This document shows, piece by piece, positions 14,325 through 23,489 of a stretch of DNA of 28,854 nt. Origin of the DNA: Bacteroidales bacterium (GTDB lineage: Bacteria; Bacteroidota; Bacteroidia; Bacteroidales; UBA932); NCBI GenBank assembly GCA_017561265.1, contig JAFZDJ010000018.1, positions 1 through 28,854 on the forward strand. The letters are read 5' to 3'. Within the stretch, counting starts at the first letter, position 1; the number at the start of each line of letters is the position of its first letter. Made by a program: the position numbers and the translations under genes. Below the pieces are notes generated by a model. The model saw only the letters and a program-made list of their open reading frames with translations, did not search any database and had not been told where the DNA came from.

Positions 14325-15734
14325 ATGGATAAGACAGAGAACAAAAAGGAGATTACGGACATTTTCGGATCAAAGGAAATGAGGGAACCGGCTCCATCAG
14401 AATTCATTCCGAAACATAAGACTGCTGCAGATATAGCCTACCAGATAGTCAAGGATGAGACATTCCCGCAGACACAGCCAAGATTGAACCTTGCGACATT
14501 CGTGACTACATACATGGATGAATATGGCACGAGACTCATGAACGAGGCAGTAGGCATAAATTATATAGATGAAACGGAATATCCGAGAGTGGCCGTGATG
14601 TGCGGTCGTTGCATCAATATGGTTGCAAACATGTGGAACACGCCTGAGAAACATGAATGGAAGACCGGTGCAGTGGGAATCGGATCATCTGAAGCATGTA
14701 TGCTGGGTGGAGTTGCCGCATGGCTCCGATGGCGCGAAAAGAGAAAAAAAGAAGGAAAGCCGTATGACAGGCCTAATCTGGTCATGAGCACGGCTTATCA
14801 GGTGGTATGGGAAAAGTTCTGCCAATTGTGGCAGATTGAAATGAGAACAGTGCCGATCACGCGGAAGCACACAACCCTCGATGTCGAAAAAGCTATAAGT
14901 ATGTGCGATGAGAACACAATATGCATTGTCCCTATTGCCGGAGTGACATGGACGGGCATGAACGATGACATCGAAGGACTGAACAACGCCCTAGAAGAAT
15001 ATAACAGAAAGACAGGATATGACATCCCTATTCATGTGGATGCTGCTTCAGGAGGATTCATCCTGCCGTTCCTCGACCCTGACAAGAAATGGGACTTCAG
15101 GTTGAAATGGGTATTCTCAATATCAACTTCAGGTCATAAATACGGTCTCGTATATCCCGGACTGGGATGGGTAATCTGGCGAGACAAAACATATCTTCCT
15201 AAAGACATGTCATTCAGCGTCAATTATCTGGGAGCCAACATCACACAGGTCGGTCTGAACTTCTCACGTCCAGCAGCCCAGATACTGGCACAGTACTATA
15301 ACTTCATACATCTTGGAGTGAGCGGATATAAGGAAATCCATACAAATTCGATGGAGATAGCGGAATACTGTCACAAGGCCATAGGAAAGATGCACTGTTT
15401 CGAGAATTATTCGGACAAATTGGAAAATCCGCTATTCGTATGGTACATGAAACCGGAATACGACGAAAAGGCCAACTGGACACTGTTTGACCTTCAGGAC
15501 AAACTCATGCAAAGCGGATGGATGGTGCCGGCATATACGATGCCGAAAGACATCGAGGACATGGTCGTAATGAGAATCGTTGTGCGTCAGGGCATGTCAC
15601 GCGACATGGCTGACATGCTGATAAATGACATCAGAAATGCAGTGAAGGAGCTGGAAAAGCTGGAATACCCTACTCCGACCCGTATTGCCGCACGCAACAG
15701 CGAAAAGCAGAAAGGAAAGGTATATACTCATTAA
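14325..15734 (+). CDS. gadB: Glutamate decarboxylase
   Basis: The protein has 469 residues, the normal GadA/GadB length (E. coli 466). PLP-enzyme features are HVDAASGGF at residues 237-245 with Asp239, and SISTSGHKYG with the PLP-binding Lys272. The substrate-proximal TFVTTYMDEYG (58-68) and GSSEACMLGG (120-129) match GadB. The C-terminus ends KVYTH, comparable to the E. coli tail whose His closes the active site at neutral pH. The cytoplasmic enzyme converts glutamate to GABA plus CO2, consuming a proton. gadC follows after 10 bp, so the two form the glutamate-dependent acid-resistance operon. The upstream region is rich in inverted repeats, which suggests controlled expression. Confidence 0.96.
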   Translation: MDKTENKKEITDIFGSKEMREPAPSEFIPKHKTAADIAYQIVKDETFPQTQPRLNLATFVTTYMDEYGTRLMNEAVGINYIDETEYPRVAVMCGRCINMVANMWNTPEKHEWKTGAVGIGSSEACMLGGVAAWLRWREKRKKEGKPYDRPNLVMSTAYQVVWEKFCQLWQIEMRTVPITRKHTTLDVEKAISMCDENTICIVPIAGVTWTGMNDDIEGLNNALEEYNRKTGYDIPIHVDAASGGFILPFLDPDKKWDFRLKWVFSISTSGHKYGLVYPGLGWVIWRDKTYLPKDMSFSVNYLGANITQVGLNFSRPAAQILAQYYNFIHLGVSGYKEIHTNSMEIAEYCHKAIGKMHCFENYSDKLENPLFVWYMKPEYDEKANWTLFDLQDKLMQSGWMVPAYTMPKDIEDMVVMRIVVRQGMSRDMADMLINDIRNAVKELEKLEYPTPTRIAARNSEKQKGKVYTH

Positions 15735-15744
15735 CTGATAAAAC

Positions 15745-17205
15745 ATGAAAACGAACAATACAAATACCGGAAAAGGATTCAAATTCAGCGTAGCGACACT
15801 AGCCATAATGAACATAACAGCAGTGGTGAGCTTGCGAGGATTGCCGGCTGAAGCGGTCTATGGTCCTTCATCGGCTTTCTACTATCTGTTTGCGGCAATA
15901 GTCTTCCTGATCCCTACAGCTATGGTAGCAGCGGAGCTTGCCGCCATGTTTTCTGACAAGCAGGGAGGAGTCTTCCGATGGGTCGGAGAAGCATTCGGTC
16001 CTCGCACGGGCTTTCTTGCAATATGGCTTCAATGGATCGAATCTACAATATGGTATCCTACCGTGCTGACTTTCGGAGCAGTATCATTCGCATTCATCGG
16101 AATGAACGGAGCAGCGGACGCAGCTCTTGCTTCCAACAAGATATTCACGCTTGTTACTGTATTGGCTATATACTGGATTGCAACATTCATCGCCTTGAAA
16201 GGTCTCGGATGGGTCGGCAAGATAAGCAAAATAGGCGGACTGGTCGGAACAATAATCCCGGCAGGATTACTTATATTATTGGGTATCATCTACATAGCAA
16301 CAGGTGGCCAGAATCATATGGACATGTCGCAAGGTTTTTTCCCAGACCTGACCAAATTCAACAATCTCGTTCTGGCCAGCAGCATCTTCCTGTTCTATGC
16401 AGGTATGGAAATGATGGGTGTGCATGTGATGGAGGTAAATGATCCGTCGCGCAACTACCCTAAGGCGATTATAATAGGTTCACTGGCTACGGTAGCGATC
16501 TTCGTATTGGGAACATTCGCCCTCGGCTTCATCATCCCGGCAAAAGAAATCAACCTGACACAGTCGCTTCTGATCGGATTTGACAATTATTTCAGACATT
16601 TCCATATTTCATGGGCGGGACCGGTGATTGCCGTAGCACTGATGTTCGGAGTGCTGGCCAGCGTGCTTACATGGGTCGCAGGTCCGTCTAAAGGTATATT
16701 CACTGTGGGAAAGGCCGGATATCTGCCTCCGTTCTTCCAGAAGACCAACAGCAACGGAGTACAGAGAAACATTCTTCTCGTACAGGGAGGAATAGTAACC
16801 CTTCTTTCGCTCCTGTTTGTGGTCATGCCGTCGGTGCAGTCGTTCTATCAGATTCTGTCGCAGCTCACGATACTGCTGTACCTCATAATGTATATGCTGA
16901 TGTTCGCAGCAGCCATCGTGCTCAGATATAAGATGAAGGACACGCCACGTCCGTTCCGCCTGGGCAAGGGAAACATGGTCATGTGGATTCTAGGAATAGT
17001 CGGTTTTGCAGGTTCCCTTCTGGCTTTTGTTCTCAGCTTCGTTCCTCCGGGACAGATACAGACAGGCAGCAGCACCGTATGGTATTCAGTGCTTATCATC
17101 GGATGCGTGGTGATGGTAGTAATCCCATATATCATTTATGCCATGAGAAAGCCATCATGGAGAGATCCGGATGCAGAATTCGCCCCATTCCATTGGGAGA
17201 AATAA
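15745..17205 (+). CDS. gadC: Glutamate:GABA antiporter
   Basis: The protein has 486 residues and about 12 hydrophobic segments, an APC-superfamily inner-membrane exchanger. The N-terminus shows ATLAIMNITAVVSLRGLPAEA (TM1 region) and GGVFRWVGEAFGPRTGFLAIWLQW, as in GadC. Later AGPSKGIFTVGKAGYLPPFFQKTN is the conserved loop after TM8. It imports glutamate and exports the GABA made by GadB. The short C-terminus (YAMRKPSWRDPDAEFAPFHWEK) is where E. coli GadC has its pH-sensing plug. Position 10 bp after gadB makes the role clear. Hairpins right after the stop (17208-17238) probably end the transcript. Confidence 0.94.
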   Translation: MKTNNTNTGKGFKFSVATLAIMNITAVVSLRGLPAEAVYGPSSAFYYLFAAIVFLIPTAMVAAELAAMFSDKQGGVFRWVGEAFGPRTGFLAIWLQWIESTIWYPTVLTFGAVSFAFIGMNGAADAALASNKIFTLVTVLAIYWIATFIALKGLGWVGKISKIGGLVGTIIPAGLLILLGIIYIATGGQNHMDMSQGFFPDLTKFNNLVLASSIFLFYAGMEMMGVHVMEVNDPSRNYPKAIIIGSLATVAIFVLGTFALGFIIPAKEINLTQSLLIGFDNYFRHFHISWAGPVIAVALMFGVLASVLTWVAGPSKGIFTVGKAGYLPPFFQKTNSNGVQRNILLVQGGIVTLLSLLFVVMPSVQSFYQILSQLTILLYLIMYMLMFAAAIVLRYKMKDTPRPFRLGKGNMVMWILGIVGFAGSLLAFVLSFVPPGQIQTGSSTVWYSVLIIGCVVMVVIPYIIYAMRKPSWRDPDAEFAPFHWEK

Positions 17206-17207
17206 CG

Positions 17208-17238
17208 ACTTTACAAAAGTGTAAAGTTTCTTTACACT
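17208..17238 (+). terminator. Overlapping hairpins after gadC
   Basis: Two mutually exclusive stems are visible. ACTTTACA (17208-17215) pairs with TGTAAAGT (17220-17227). Alternatively AGTGTAAAG (17218-17226) pairs with CTTTACACT (17230-17238) around TTT. Both are perfect. They begin 2 bp after the gadC stop, so a terminator role is likely, though there is no long T-tract after either stem. Confidence 0.5.
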
Positions 17239-17256
17239 CTCCACGCAGTATGATTT

Positions 17257-17296
17257 TGCCAAAGTATTGATACACAACGTATTAAATACTTTGGCA
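17257..17296. promoter_or_regulatory. 12-bp inverted repeat upstream of the export operon
   Basis: TGCCAAAGTATT (17257-17268) and AATACTTTGGCA (17285-17296) are perfect inverted copies, 16 nt apart and centred about 60 bp before the tolC-like ATG. The size and spacing suit a dimeric or tetrameric regulator's operator. Transcript folding is the alternative. I find no consensus -7 element between it and the gene. Confidence 0.5.
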
Positions 17297-17334
17297 TATC
17301 TGATGTTATAATCTGGGCAAAACAACACCTGATC

Positions 17335-18807
17335 ATGACAAAGAAACTGACCCTTACACTCCTTCTAACGCTTACTGTTCTTTCAACAGGCAGTGCGCAG
17401 GAATATATGACGCTTTCCGATGCCATCCGCACCGCACGAACACAATCTGTGGAAGCGCTTGAGGCAAAGCAGGCGTTCATATCTACATATTGGGCATATC
17501 GTTCTTACAAAGCCAGCAGACTTCCTTCTGTATACATGTATGGAAACCTGATGAATTTCGACCGTTCGCTCACTCTTCTGCAGAATCCTGAAGATGGAAC
17601 TCTCAAGTATGTAAGTTCCAACAACCTTCAGAACGGAGCAGGACTTGAAATCAACCAGAACATCACTTTCACAGGAGGTACACTCACGGTCTCATCAGAC
17701 CTTTCGCGCATTGACCAGTTCGGTGGAAACAAAAGCCTGACATGGTATTCAAGGCCTGTCACAGTATCATACTATCAGCCTTTGTTTACCTACAATCAGT
17801 TCAAGTGGGACAAGAAGATCGAGCCTAAGGCCTATGAAAAAGGAAAGAGGGACTATCTCGGATCAATGGAAGCGGTCACCATCAATGTAGTATATGCCTA
17901 CCACAATCTCCTTCTCGCAAAGATGAACAACGAGATAAGCCAAAGCAACTTCGAGAATTCGGGCAACATGCTGAAGATCGCGAAGGAAAGGCTTCAGCTC
18001 GGCGATGTAACCAAGGCAGATTATCTCCAGCTCGAGCTTCGAATGCTCAACGACAGCATAGCGATCAATGAAACCGAAGTAATGGTACGCGAAGCACAGA
18101 TGACACTTAACTCATTACTTGGATTTGACGAATCATTCGAAGTCGTCCCTGCTCTGGAAGAGGAACTCCCTGACATTCAGATGGATTATGACCTGGTAAT
18201 GTCCAAGTCACTCGAGAACTCGAGTTTCAGCCTCAACAATGAACTCAGCCTCCTCAATGCAGAATCAGCTGTGGCTCGGGCAAAGGCCTCACGCGGTTTC
18301 TCGTTCTCACTTAATGCACGCTTCGGAATGTCACAGACCGGTCCTGAATTTCCGCAGGCATACAAGGATCTCCTGGATCAGGAAGTGGTGGGAGTGACAT
18401 TCAGCATTCCGATCTTCGACTGGGGGCTTGGAAAAGGAAAGGTCCAGAAAGCGAAGGCAGCACAGGAAGTGGTCAAGGCACAGGTCCAGCAGTCCGAGAA
18501 TGACTACAGAAGACAGGTCTTCACCGCCGTAAGCCAGTTCAACAACCAGCGCCAGCAGTGCATGGTATCGCGTAGAGCAATGAATATCGCAAAAGAAAGA
18601 TACGAGCTTACAATGCACAGATTCAGGGAAGGAAATGCAACTGTAACAGATCTGAACATGGCTCAGACTGAAAACGACAGCGCATTCAGACAATATATCA
18701 GTGATGTCAGCAATTTCTGGGCATTCTACTATCAGCTCCGTCAATGTACTCTTTATGATTTCATCAAAGGAGAAGATTTGGAAATAGATGTAAATGAGAT
18801 GATATAA
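17335..18807 (+). CDS. TolC-family outer membrane efflux protein
   Basis: The protein has 490 residues, with a signal peptide (about 1-21, ending GSAQ). The mature part begins YMTLSDAIRTARTQSVEALEAKQAF, the typical TolC repeat start, and has two long helical stretches with regular heptads (for example YELTMHRFREGNATVTDLNMAQTEND near residues 423-448) and GVTFSIPIFDWGLGKGKVQKA near 361-381, matching the OEP family. It would form the trimeric outer-membrane channel of a tripartite exporter. It is first of a plus-strand operon, with the adaptor gene starting 20 bp later. Confidence 0.92.
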   Translation: MTKKLTLTLLLTLTVLSTGSAQEYMTLSDAIRTARTQSVEALEAKQAFISTYWAYRSYKASRLPSVYMYGNLMNFDRSLTLLQNPEDGTLKYVSSNNLQNGAGLEINQNITFTGGTLTVSSDLSRIDQFGGNKSLTWYSRPVTVSYYQPLFTYNQFKWDKKIEPKAYEKGKRDYLGSMEAVTINVVYAYHNLLLAKMNNEISQSNFENSGNMLKIAKERLQLGDVTKADYLQLELRMLNDSIAINETEVMVREAQMTLNSLLGFDESFEVVPALEEELPDIQMDYDLVMSKSLENSSFSLNNELSLLNAESAVARAKASRGFSFSLNARFGMSQTGPEFPQAYKDLLDQEVVGVTFSIPIFDWGLGKGKVQKAKAAQEVVKAQVQQSENDYRRQVFTAVSQFNNQRQQCMVSRRAMNIAKERYELTMHRFREGNATVTDLNMAQTENDSAFRQYISDVSNFWAFYYQLRQCTLYDFIKGEDLEIDVNEMI

Positions 18808-18827
18808 ATCAGACAATTATAAAGATC

Positions 18828-20090
18828 ATGGATAAACCTATTGAAAAAAAGAAAGGCATAGCCTTGGTATTCAGCAAGAAAGCACTCCCCTATTGGTTCG
18901 GTGGTTTCATGGCCATATTCATCCTCTGGCTCATCTTCCGTGACGATGCAAGCACTCTGCGTGTAAACGGTGACACGCTTACCATCAACGAGGTCAAGGC
19001 CGGGGAATTCAACGACTACATCCGCATAAGCGGACAGGTCCACCCTATGACCACTATCCAGGTTAGTCCTCGTGAGGCAGGTATCGTCGAGGAAATCGTA
19101 ATCGAGGAAGGAACACAGGTCAAGGCAGGAGATGTGATCATCCGTCTGAGCAACGACGACCTTGACCTCGAGATTCTCAATTCTGAAGCAAATCTCGCAG
19201 AGAAAGAAAATGCGTTGCGAAACACAATGATACAGATGGAACAGGAGAAGATGCAGCTCAGTCTCAACATCCTCGAGCTCCAGACAGAAGTGAAACGCAA
19301 GGGACGTGCCCTCGAATCACAGAAACGCCTTTTCGACGACGGACTTATTGGAAAAGAGGAATACCTCCGTTCTGAAGAAGACTATGTGCTTTTCTGCAAG
19401 AAGCTGGAAGTTACCATTGCAAGAGCAGAGCAGGACAGCATGTACAGAAACGTGCAGATCCAGCAGATGGAGGAAAGCCTCAAGAATATGAAGATCAACA
19501 TGCAGAGGATACGTAAGCGCAAGGACAATCTTGATGTCAAGGCTCCTATTGACGGTGTGTTGGGACTTATAGAAGTGGGGCTCGGCGAGTCGGTCGCAAG
19601 CGGTCGCAAGATAGGTCAGATCAATGCGGAAGGAAGCTATAAGATCGAGGCGCTGGTCGACGAGCATTATATAGACCGTGTATTCGCCGGACTTACAGCG
19701 ACTTTCGAGCGCCAGAACGAGACATATGACGCCGTCATCCGCAAGGTATATCCCGAGGTGCGCAACGGAAAGTTCCAGGCAGACTTCCGGTTCAGCGGTG
19801 ACCAGCCGGCAAATATCCGTACAGGTCAGACTTATTATCTCAACCTGCAGTTAGGCCAGCCTGAGAAGGCCATCCTCATCCCACGCGGCACATTCTATCA
19901 GAAGACCGGCGGCAAATGGATATATGTTGTATCCCCTGAGGGAGGCAAGGCAGTCAAGCGCGAGATCCGCATCGGCCGTCAGAACCCTCAGTTCTACGAA
20001 GTCCTCGAAGGCCTCGAGCCAGGCGAAAAAGTCATCACTTCGGGATATGACAACTTCGGTGATAACGAAGTACTCGCCATCGCACCCTGA
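18828..20090 (+). CDS. HlyD/MacA-like periplasmic adaptor (membrane fusion protein)
   Basis: The protein has 420 residues. One N-terminal membrane anchor (about residues 24-41, GGFMAIFILWLIF) precedes a lipoyl-like half-motif, VSPREAGIVEEIVIEEGTQVKAGDVIIRL (near 78-106). A long coiled-coil hairpin follows, about 110-215, rich in Glu/Lys/Gln. The second lipoyl half is LDVKAPIDGVLG, then come beta-barrel and membrane-proximal domains ending GLEPGEKVITSGYDNF. It links the ABC permease complex in the inner membrane to the TolC-like channel. The TGA stop lies inside a degenerate copy of the operon's hairpin repeat (20088-20123). Confidence 0.92.
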   Translation: MDKPIEKKKGIALVFSKKALPYWFGGFMAIFILWLIFRDDASTLRVNGDTLTINEVKAGEFNDYIRISGQVHPMTTIQVSPREAGIVEEIVIEEGTQVKAGDVIIRLSNDDLDLEILNSEANLAEKENALRNTMIQMEQEKMQLSLNILELQTEVKRKGRALESQKRLFDDGLIGKEEYLRSEEDYVLFCKKLEVTIARAEQDSMYRNVQIQQMEESLKNMKINMQRIRKRKDNLDVKAPIDGVLGLIEVGLGESVASGRKIGQINAEGSYKIEALVDEHYIDRVFAGLTATFERQNETYDAVIRKVYPEVRNGKFQADFRFSGDQPANIRTGQTYYLNLQLGQPEKAILIPRGTFYQKTGGKWIYVVSPEGGKAVKREIRIGRQNPQFYEVLEGLEPGEKVITSGYDNFGDNEVLAIAP

Positions 20091-20123
20091 AACGCCTGCG
20101 TCAGATGGAGCATGCGATTCAAC
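20088..20123. repeat. Hairpin repeat, degenerate copy 1
   Basis: Left arm TGAAACGCCTGC (20088-20099), loop GTCAGATGGA (20100-20109) and right arm GCATGCGATTCAAC (20110-20123). It matches the copy at 28287-28324 with about one change per segment and has the same loop orientation. The first three bases are the stop codon of the adaptor gene. Confidence 0.65.
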
Positions 20124-20164
20124 ACAAATCATTAATTATCTATTATTTACAAATACAAAACATT

Positions 20165-20845
20165 ATGATTACAGTAACAGATCTTTGCAAGGTTTTCCGT
20201 ACAGAGGAAATCGAAACAACAGCACTCAACAAGGTTTCTTTCGAAATCAATGACGGCGAATTCGTGGCCATCATGGGTCCGTCAGGATGCGGCAAGTCAA
20301 CACTCCTTAACATCCTCGGTCTTCTTGACAATCCAACTGACGGAAGCTACAAGCTTCTCGGACAGGAAGTTGCAAAACTCAAGGAAAAGGACCGCACAAA
20401 GTTCCGCAAGGGCAACATCGGCTTCGTGTTCCAGAGCTTCAACCTCATCGACGAGCTCAACGTATATGAGAATGTGGAACTTCCTCTGAAGTATCTCAAT
20501 ATCAGCTCATCAGAACGCAAGCAGCGCGTGACCGAGATGCTCAAGAGAATGAACATCAGCCACAGAGCCCAGCACTTCCCTCAGCAGCTTTCAGGAGGTC
20601 AGCAGCAGCGCGTCGCCATCGCCCGTGCAGTCGTATCAAACCCTAAGCTGATCCTCGCCGATGAGCCTACAGGTAACCTCGACTCGAAGAACGGCAAGGA
20701 AGTCATGGATCTCCTCACAGAACTTAACAAGGAAGGCACAACCATCGTGATGGTGACTCACTCACAGAAGGACGCAGCATGCGCACAGCGCATCGTCAAC
20801 CTCTTCGACGGTCAGATCGTATCAGACGTAAAGAACGAACTTTAA
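20165..20845 (+). CDS. ABC transporter ATP-binding protein (MacB/LolD type)
   Basis: The protein has 226 residues started at ATG 20165. Earlier in-frame starts would run through the hairpin repeat and are not favoured. Walker A is GPSGCGKST at residues 38-46, the Q-loop is [12 protein letters not shown] near 87-98, the signature is LSGGQQQR near 142-149, Walker B is [12 protein letters not shown] near 160-171 and the H-loop is MVTHS. The DEPTGNLDS form is typical of the MacB/LolD/FtsE subfamily that partners FtsX-fold permeases. It energises the permeases encoded directly downstream. A large nested inverted repeat lies between this gene and the first permease. Confidence 0.95.
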   Translation: MITVTDLCKVFRTEEIETTALNKVSFEINDGEFVAIMGPSGCGKSTLLNILGLLDNPTDGSYKLLGQEVAKLKEKDRTKFRKGNIGFVFQSFNLIDELNVYENVELPLKYLNISSSERKQRVTEMLKRMNISHRAQHFPQQLSGGQQQRVAIARAVVSNPKLILADEPTGNLDSKNGKEVMDLLTELNKEGTTIVMVTHSQKDAACAQRIVNLFDGQIVSDVKNEL

Positions 20846-20939
20846 TGATTTTGTCGTAAGTTCCAGCGACCCCCGCCTTCTTCGAAGGCACCCCCTAGCC
20901 GGGGGTGGCATGTCGCTTCCACTTATCGACAAAATCATA
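20844..20939. repeat. Nested inverted repeat between the ATPase and permease genes
   Basis: Outer arms ATGATTTTGTCG (20845-20856) and CGACAAAATCAT (20927-20938) are perfect inverted copies. The stem continues imperfectly through TAAGT/ACTTA and AGCGAC (20865-20870)/GTCGCT (20912-20917). Inside are two further hairpins: GCCTTC-TTC-GAAGGC (20875-20889) and CACCCCC (20889-20895) with GGGGGTG (20901-20907). The whole predicts a branched cruciform or RNA three-way junction immediately after the ATPase stop codon. It resembles a mobile palindromic intergenic element. In the transcript it could reduce expression of the permeases or mark an RNA processing point. Confidence 0.7.
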
Positions 20940-21037
20940 AAGAAAACACGCACAATATTGAAAGGCACTGTCGCGAGATACTGTCTTTATTTCCATAACT
21001 TAACGGATAGACACAACGACTAAACACAACTGAAGAA

Positions 21038-23446
21038 ATGGCATTATTCAACATATTCAGAAAAGGCAGCAGTTCATTCATGTCAAGCATCCTCAATGTG
21101 CTTGGTATGGCTGTGGCGTTCGCGGCTTTCTACATCATTCTTGTGCAGGTGGACTATGACCTGAACTTCAACAAGGGCATCAAGGATTCGGAGAAAGTGT
21201 TTGTACTCTCCGTAGATGCACAAGGTCAAGCCAAATACAACACCCTGTACTATTGCCGTCCTCTGGCGGAAAAACTTATGCAGTCCTCCCCTAACATTGA
21301 ATTTGGAGGAGTGATCAACCTGACCAATACTGCTCCGGAAAGTTTCTGGACCGATAGAAATGGCGAGAAGGAAGTTCTTTCCCTGCGTCATACGGACATC
21401 AGCGGAACTGCCCTGATGGCTATAGGATTCGAAGCCGTGGAAGGATCATTGGACGATGTCATCAACCGAAACACTCTTGCTGTCAGCGAAAGTGCTGCAA
21501 ACCGATTTGACCTTAAGGTCGGCATGAGTCTCGGTCAGGGTACGGACATGCGTACGATCGTCGCTGTCTTCAAGGATATGCCGGACAACTCGCATTTCAA
21601 GAATCTTGACCTGTTGAGCGATATGGGTGACAGAAGTCTGGACAACTTCACAGAATGGGGATTCACGCATTTTGTAAAACTGCATGATCCGTCACAGGTC
21701 GAGCAGATGGAAAAGGAACTTGCCGAGGTTGCACGCAGCTATTATATGGAGAGGTTCTTCGGCACTATGCCTTCTCCTGAAGAACTTGGAATGACCCAGG
21801 AGGAATTCGACAAGGAAGTGAATGATATGTTGAACATGGCGATTGCGGACTTTATTCCGATTGAAAGCCTGTATTACGATAATGCCCAGCTCGAAAGAGG
21901 AAACAAGACGACCACAATAATTCTCCTGATCGTCGGCATCCTTATCCTCAGCATCGCATTCATCAACTATATCAACTTCTTCTTTGCGCAGATCCCCGAA
22001 CGCATCAGGGCCGTCAATACGAAGAAAGTGCTCGGATGTACACGTCGTGAGCTTATCATCAGCACTGTGACAGAAAGTATGACGTTGATTCTGTTTGCAC
22101 TGGTCCTTGCATTCGCCTTTGTCATGCTGTTCAATATGAGCCAGTTGACTCACCTTATCAGCGCAGACAGCAACTTCAGTACAAATATTGGGGTGACTAT
22201 GCTCACGGTTGCAATCGCTATTGTCATTTCCATTGTATCAAGCCTGTATCCGGCATACTATATCACTTCATTCGAACCTGCATTGGTGCTGAAAGGCTCA
22301 TTCAGCGGAACAAAATCCGGTCAGAGACTCCGCTACATCCTCGTCGGACTGCAATTTGTAATTTCTAGCGTACTGATCATCTGTTCAGGATTCATCAATA
22401 TTCAGCGCGACTATATGATCGATTTCGATATGGGATTCGATAAGGAGCAGCTGCTGTATGTGCATACGACCAATTATATCGGATACAACGCAGAGGCAGT
22501 CGAGGAAAGGCTGAAGACAGATCCGCAAATCGCCGATGTGACATGGGCTGCAGGAGACCTTATTGCAGAAGAAAGGATGGGCTGGGGCCGTCAGTGGAAT
22601 GGTCAGAACATCAATTTCGAATGTTATCCGGTCGCATATGATTTCCCGGAATTCATGGGAATCGACATCATCGAAGGCAGGACATTCTCGCCTGAGGACA
22701 AACACAGCGAGACAGGTGTATTCATCTTCAATGATGCGGCACGCAGGAAATACGGATTCACTCTTGAAGACAAGGTCAGCGGACATATGACTGAAACTGA
22801 CATCGTAGGATTCTGCGAAGACTTCAGTTTCCAGTCGCTCAAGCATGAGGTCCGTCCTTTCGCGCTCTATATTTTCGGAACAGACCCATGGTGGTATCCT
22901 ACGACAGCATTCATAAGAGTATCAGCTGGTGCGGATTATCAGGCTGTCATGAAACACATTGCAAGCGTTATGAGCGAATGGGAATACAATGTGTCACCAG
23001 ATGAATGGAATATCCATTTCTTCGACGACAACATAAATGCGACTTACAGGAAAGAGAAGGCTCTCTCTGACCTTATCAGCCTCTTCACTCTGATTGCAAT
23101 CATCATCTCACTTATGGGAGTATTCGGCCTGGTCATGTTCGAGACTCAGTACCGCCGCAGAGAGATCGCGCTTCGCAGAGTCAACGGTGCAACAGTAAAG
23201 GAGATCCTTGCAATGTTCTGCAGCAGATTCGTGAAGATCGTCCTCGTATGTTTCGCTGCAGCTGCACCTGTCAGCTGGGTGATTGTCAACAGATACCTAG
23301 CCACATTCGCACACCGCTGTCCGATGTACTGGTGGGTATTTGCCCTAGCACTTGTGGCAGTCATGGCTGTGACCATCGGAGTGGTCGTTCTCAGAAGCTG
23401 TAAGGCAGCAACAGCAGATCCTGCAAATGCATTAAAGACAGAATAA
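21038..23446 (+). CDS. FtsX/MacB-type ABC permease 1
   Basis: The protein has 802 residues in the duplicated MacB layout: TM1 near residues 16-38 (SILNVLGMAVAFAAFYIILV), a first periplasmic domain (about 40-280), three TM segments (about 285-420, with NTKKVLGCTRRELI as the coupling loop), a fifth TM near 430-450, a second periplasmic domain (about 455-680) and a final FtsX domain with FETQYRRREIALRRVNGATVKEI. The ending ADPANALKTE matches the family terminus. Together with the ATPase it would drive mechanical extrusion through the adaptor and TolC channel. Unlike the three permeases that follow, its start is not the shared MKSYLRFLGRNK sequence and no hairpin repeat flanks it. Substrate unknown. 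Confidence 0.9.
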   Translation: MALFNIFRKGSSSFMSSILNVLGMAVAFAAFYIILVQVDYDLNFNKGIKDSEKVFVLSVDAQGQAKYNTLYYCRPLAEKLMQSSPNIEFGGVINLTNTAPESFWTDRNGEKEVLSLRHTDISGTALMAIGFEAVEGSLDDVINRNTLAVSESAANRFDLKVGMSLGQGTDMRTIVAVFKDMPDNSHFKNLDLLSDMGDRSLDNFTEWGFTHFVKLHDPSQVEQMEKELAEVARSYYMERFFGTMPSPEELGMTQEEFDKEVNDMLNMAIADFIPIESLYYDNAQLERGNKTTTIILLIVGILILSIAFINYINFFFAQIPERIRAVNTKKVLGCTRRELIISTVTESMTLILFALVLAFAFVMLFNMSQLTHLISADSNFSTNIGVTMLTVAIAIVISIVSSLYPAYYITSFEPALVLKGSFSGTKSGQRLRYILVGLQFVISSVLIICSGFINIQRDYMIDFDMGFDKEQLLYVHTTNYIGYNAEAVEERLKTDPQIADVTWAAGDLIAEERMGWGRQWNGQNINFECYPVAYDFPEFMGIDIIEGRTFSPEDKHSETGVFIFNDAARRKYGFTLEDKVSGHMTETDIVGFCEDFSFQSLKHEVRPFALYIFGTDPWWYPTTAFIRVSAGADYQAVMKHIASVMSEWEYNVSPDEWNIHFFDDNINATYRKEKALSDLISLFTLIAIIISLMGVFGLVMFETQYRRREIALRRVNGATVKEILAMFCSRFVKIVLVCFAAAAPVSWVIVNRYLATFAHRCPMYWWVFALALVAVMAVTIGVVVLRSCKAATADPANALKTE

Positions 23447-23489
23447 TCTGAAATCTTTGACATATAAACGCAAAATTAAAATATACATA

